DNA of 64,000 bases from Streptomyces pyxinicus (GTDB lineage: Bacteria > Actinomycetota > Actinomycetes > Streptomycetales > Streptomycetaceae): assembly GCF_024753135.1 (NCBI RefSeq), contig NZ_JANUGP010000003.1, positions 248,001-312,000 of the forward strand, read 5' to 3'. Below, piece after piece: positions 62,231 through 64,000 of this stretch. The notes beneath the pieces were generated by a model. That model saw nothing but the letters and a program-made list of their open reading frames with translations, was not told the DNA's origin and did no database searches. Positions within the stretch are counted from its first letter, which is position 1. Every line of letters begins with the position of its first letter. The translations under genes were made by a program, and so were the position numbers.

Positions 62231-64000
62231 TGCCCGGCCGGCCCGCTCTTGCGCCCGGCCGACGGCCCGGCAGCGGCCGACGGCCCGGCACCGGCCGAGG
62301 ACCCGGCAGTGGACGACGACCCCGCCGTGGCAGGGGCGGCCAGTACGTCGACGTCGCTCGCCCGGACGTAGGCGAGCCGGTGGCCGAACTGGATCTCGTA
62401 GTAACCCTCGTGGCCCTTGATGACCGGCTCGGGGGTGTCGGCGAAGGACGACCGGTCGACGTAGGAGCTGCCGATGCGGTCCTGGGTCACGTACCGCTGG
62501 CCGGCCTTGAAGCGGTACGGCAGCGGCGACTCGGCCGGCTCCTCGACGTCCTCGGGGTAGGCGTCCGACTCCGGCAGGGCACGGCCGTAGACAGGGATGT
62601 CGTCCAGGCCCTCCTTCGGCGTCACCATCCGGCCGGCCGCTCCGACCGCCGTCGGCTGCTTCGTCGGGTTCCGGAACCACGCCTTGTGGCCCTGGAACCA
62701 GATCGCCGTCCAGTCGCCGCTGCGCTCGGTGACGGCGAAGGTCTGCCCCGCCGAGGCACGCGAGCCGAGGTCGTTGACGTCCTCCGTGGACGGGTCGCCG
62801 TCCGGTTTGCGGCCGGGGTCCTGGATCAGCGGGGCGTCGTCGGAGGGCTCCGTGTGCAGCCGGACGGCGCTGGAGCCGTGCGGCGGGCACGGCACGCCGG
62901 GGCCGCCGCACCCCGTGAACGACGGCTTGTGCCTGGCGTAGTCCGGGAGGATCATCACCATGCCGCTGTCCGGTCCGGCCGTGGCCTTCAGCGGGGCGCC
63001 CAGCAGGTCGAAGTAGTGCCGCCAGTCCCAGAAGGGGCCGGGGTCGTCGTGCATGTCCGGGATGGACTCGGCGGTCGGCGAGGGCACGTTGTCGTGGCCG
63101 AAGATGTGCTGCCGGTCGAGCGGGACGCCGTACTTCTTCGCCAGGAAGCGCACCAGCCGGGCCGAGGACTGGTACATCCGCTCCGTGTACCAGGTGCCGG
63201 GCTGGGTCAGGAACCCCTCGTGCTCGATGCCGATCGAGTGCGAGTTCACGAACTGGCTGCCGGAGTGCCAGGCCTCGTCCTTGGTCCTGACGTGCTGGGT
63301 GATGTGGCCGTCGCTGGAGCGGATCGAGTAGTGCCAGGAGGCCTCGGTCGGATCCTGGACGGTCTGGAGCATGCTGCGCAGGCTGGCCTCGGTGTCGTGG
63401 ATGACGATGTACTCGATCTTCTGGTCCCGGGGCCGGTCGGCGACGTCGTGGTTGCCGTAGGCGCCGTCGTCGTCGATCTGCTCGTACGGCGCGCTGAGCC
63501 AGTCGCAGGACACCCCTGCCGGGCACTCCACCTCCTTGGCCCGTTTCGGGGTCTGGGTCTGGGCGGCGCGGGGGCGGACGCCGGGGCTGGCGGCGAGGGT
63601 GACGACCTGCCCTTCGGCGGTGGTGCGGCGCGCGCCCTTGCGGATCACGTCGAAGACGTCGTTGGCGTACTCGGCCGCCGAGGTCAGGTCGCGGGTGCCC
63701 GGGTAGCGCTCGACCGTCTCCCACCAGTCGGCCGGGTTGTCGCTGAGGGGCTTGCCGAGTTTGTGCTGGGTGGCCGCGAGGAGGGCCGCGCCGCCCCGGA
63801 TGTTGGCGACGGCGTCCGTGCGCAGCCGCTCCGCCGGGGCGTCGATCAGGCGCGCCGCCTGCTCCAGGTCCGCCGGCCGCACCGTGTGGTCGTTCTTCGG
63901 AGAACCGGATGCCGCGGGGCTCGCCGCCGACTTGCCCACGGGCGGCCGGACGGCGGTGTCGTCCTGCGCCTGGCCGCCGGCCGCCGCAGCCGGGGACGTG
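62227..64000 (-). CDS. N-acetylmuramoyl-L-alanine amidase, large secreted type (5' end outside window)
   Basis: At least 590 residues, open to the right edge. The N-terminal part is a helical repeat-like region (HTVRPADLEQAARLIDAPAE, WWETVERYPGTRDLTSAAEY). An amidase_2 domain follows: KIEYIVIHDTEASLRSMLQT, ASWHYSIRSSDGHITQHV, SHSIGIEHEGFL and DRQHIFGHDNVPSPTAES, with visible zinc histidines. The C-terminal 200 residues carry SH3-like segments (AVTERSGDWTAIWFQGHKAW, FGHRLAYVRASDV) and an Ala/Ser/Gly tail. It cleaves peptidoglycan stem peptides outside the cell. The start is beyond the window. Confidence 0.9.
   Translation of the reverse strand, partial: TSPAAAAGGQAQDDTAVRPPVGKSAASPAASGSPKNDHTVRPADLEQAARLIDAPAERLRTDAVANIRGGAALLAATQHKLGKPLSDNPADWWETVERYPGTRDLTSAAEYANDVFDVIRKGARRTTAEGQVVTLAASPGVRPRAAQTQTPKRAKEVECPAGVSCDWLSAPYEQIDDDGAYGNHDVADRPRDQKIEYIVIHDTEASLRSMLQTVQDPTEASWHYSIRSSDGHITQHVRTKDEAWHSGSQFVNSHSIGIEHEGFLTQPGTWYTERMYQSSARLVRFLAKKYGVPLDRQHIFGHDNVPSPTAESIPDMHDDPGPFWDWRHYFDLLGAPLKATAGPDSGMVMILPDYARHKPSFTGCGGPGVPCPPHGSSAVRLHTEPSDDAPLIQDPGRKPDGDPSTEDVNDLGSRASAGQTFAVTERSGDWTAIWFQGHKAWFRNPTKQPTAVGAAGRMVTPKEGLDDIPVYGRALPESDAYPEDVEEPAESPLPYRFKAGQRYVTQDRIGSSYVDRSSFADTPEPVIKGHEGYYEIQFGHRLAYVRASDVDVLAAPATAGSSSTAGSSAGAGPSAAAGPSAGRKSGPAGH

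Overview
The window is very GC-rich (GC3-biased codons, GTG/TTG starts, AGGAGG-type ribosome sites, a bldA-type TTA codon, SARP and LuxR regulators, a conservon, Streptomyces-type proteins of unknown function). It is almost certainly a Streptomyces chromosome. All calls come from reading the sequence; no database search was run.

Positions 1 to about 37.5 kb form a non-ribosomal peptide biosynthetic gene cluster. On the + strand, a cut-off gene end is followed by a C-A-T peptide synthetase module whose specificity code reads as glycine. Next comes a rare fusion of a nucleoside 2-deoxyribosyltransferase-like domain to a LanB-type (tRNA-dependent) dehydratase domain. Then follow a cupin, a TTA-containing LuxR regulator and a SnoaL-like protein (all -), and a + strand regulatory block: SARP, STAND ATPase, a 57-residue exported or membrane peptide, and an XRE/NB-ARC regulator. 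From 37.5 kb back to 16.4 kb lies a long - strand operon. Its order of transcription is MFS exporter, NRPS A-T-C-A-T, NRPS C-A-T, NRPS C-A-T-TE, GHMP (threonine-type) kinase, cysteine-synthase-like PLP enzyme, ATP-grasp ligase, argininosuccinate-lyase homologue, threonine aldolase, MbtH and methyltransferase. Five of its gene junctions overlap by 4-26 bases, four of them as ATGA.

The kinase, PLP enzyme and lyase resemble the route proposed for 2,3-diaminobutyrate: phosphorylate Thr, replace the phosphate with the Asp nitrogen, eliminate fumarate. Modules 2 and 3 of the main assembly line carry almost identical adenylation domains with a Ser-related but altered code. The simplest model is a tetrapeptide with two adjacent identical residues, possibly the operon's own diamino acid. 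How the glycine module and the LanB fusion connect to that peptide is unknown and is the most novel part of the window.

Positions 37.5-39.1 kb are a decayed boundary: a frameshifted and nonsense-mutated gene, a PASTA-like fragment and an IS5-type transposase remnant. From 39.1 kb onward the genes are ordinary chromosomal ones: an aldehyde dehydrogenase with its GAF regulator, an amidase, the xylose genes (xylA divergent from xylB and a ROK regulator), an MpaB-type oxygenase, a rearranged conservon (DUF742, GTPase, roadblock), TesB, a DEAD/DEAH helicase, L31 type B, a broken ABC half-transporter, an L,D-transpeptidase-like lipoprotein and a second amidase running off the right end. No tRNA, rRNA or CRISPR array was seen.
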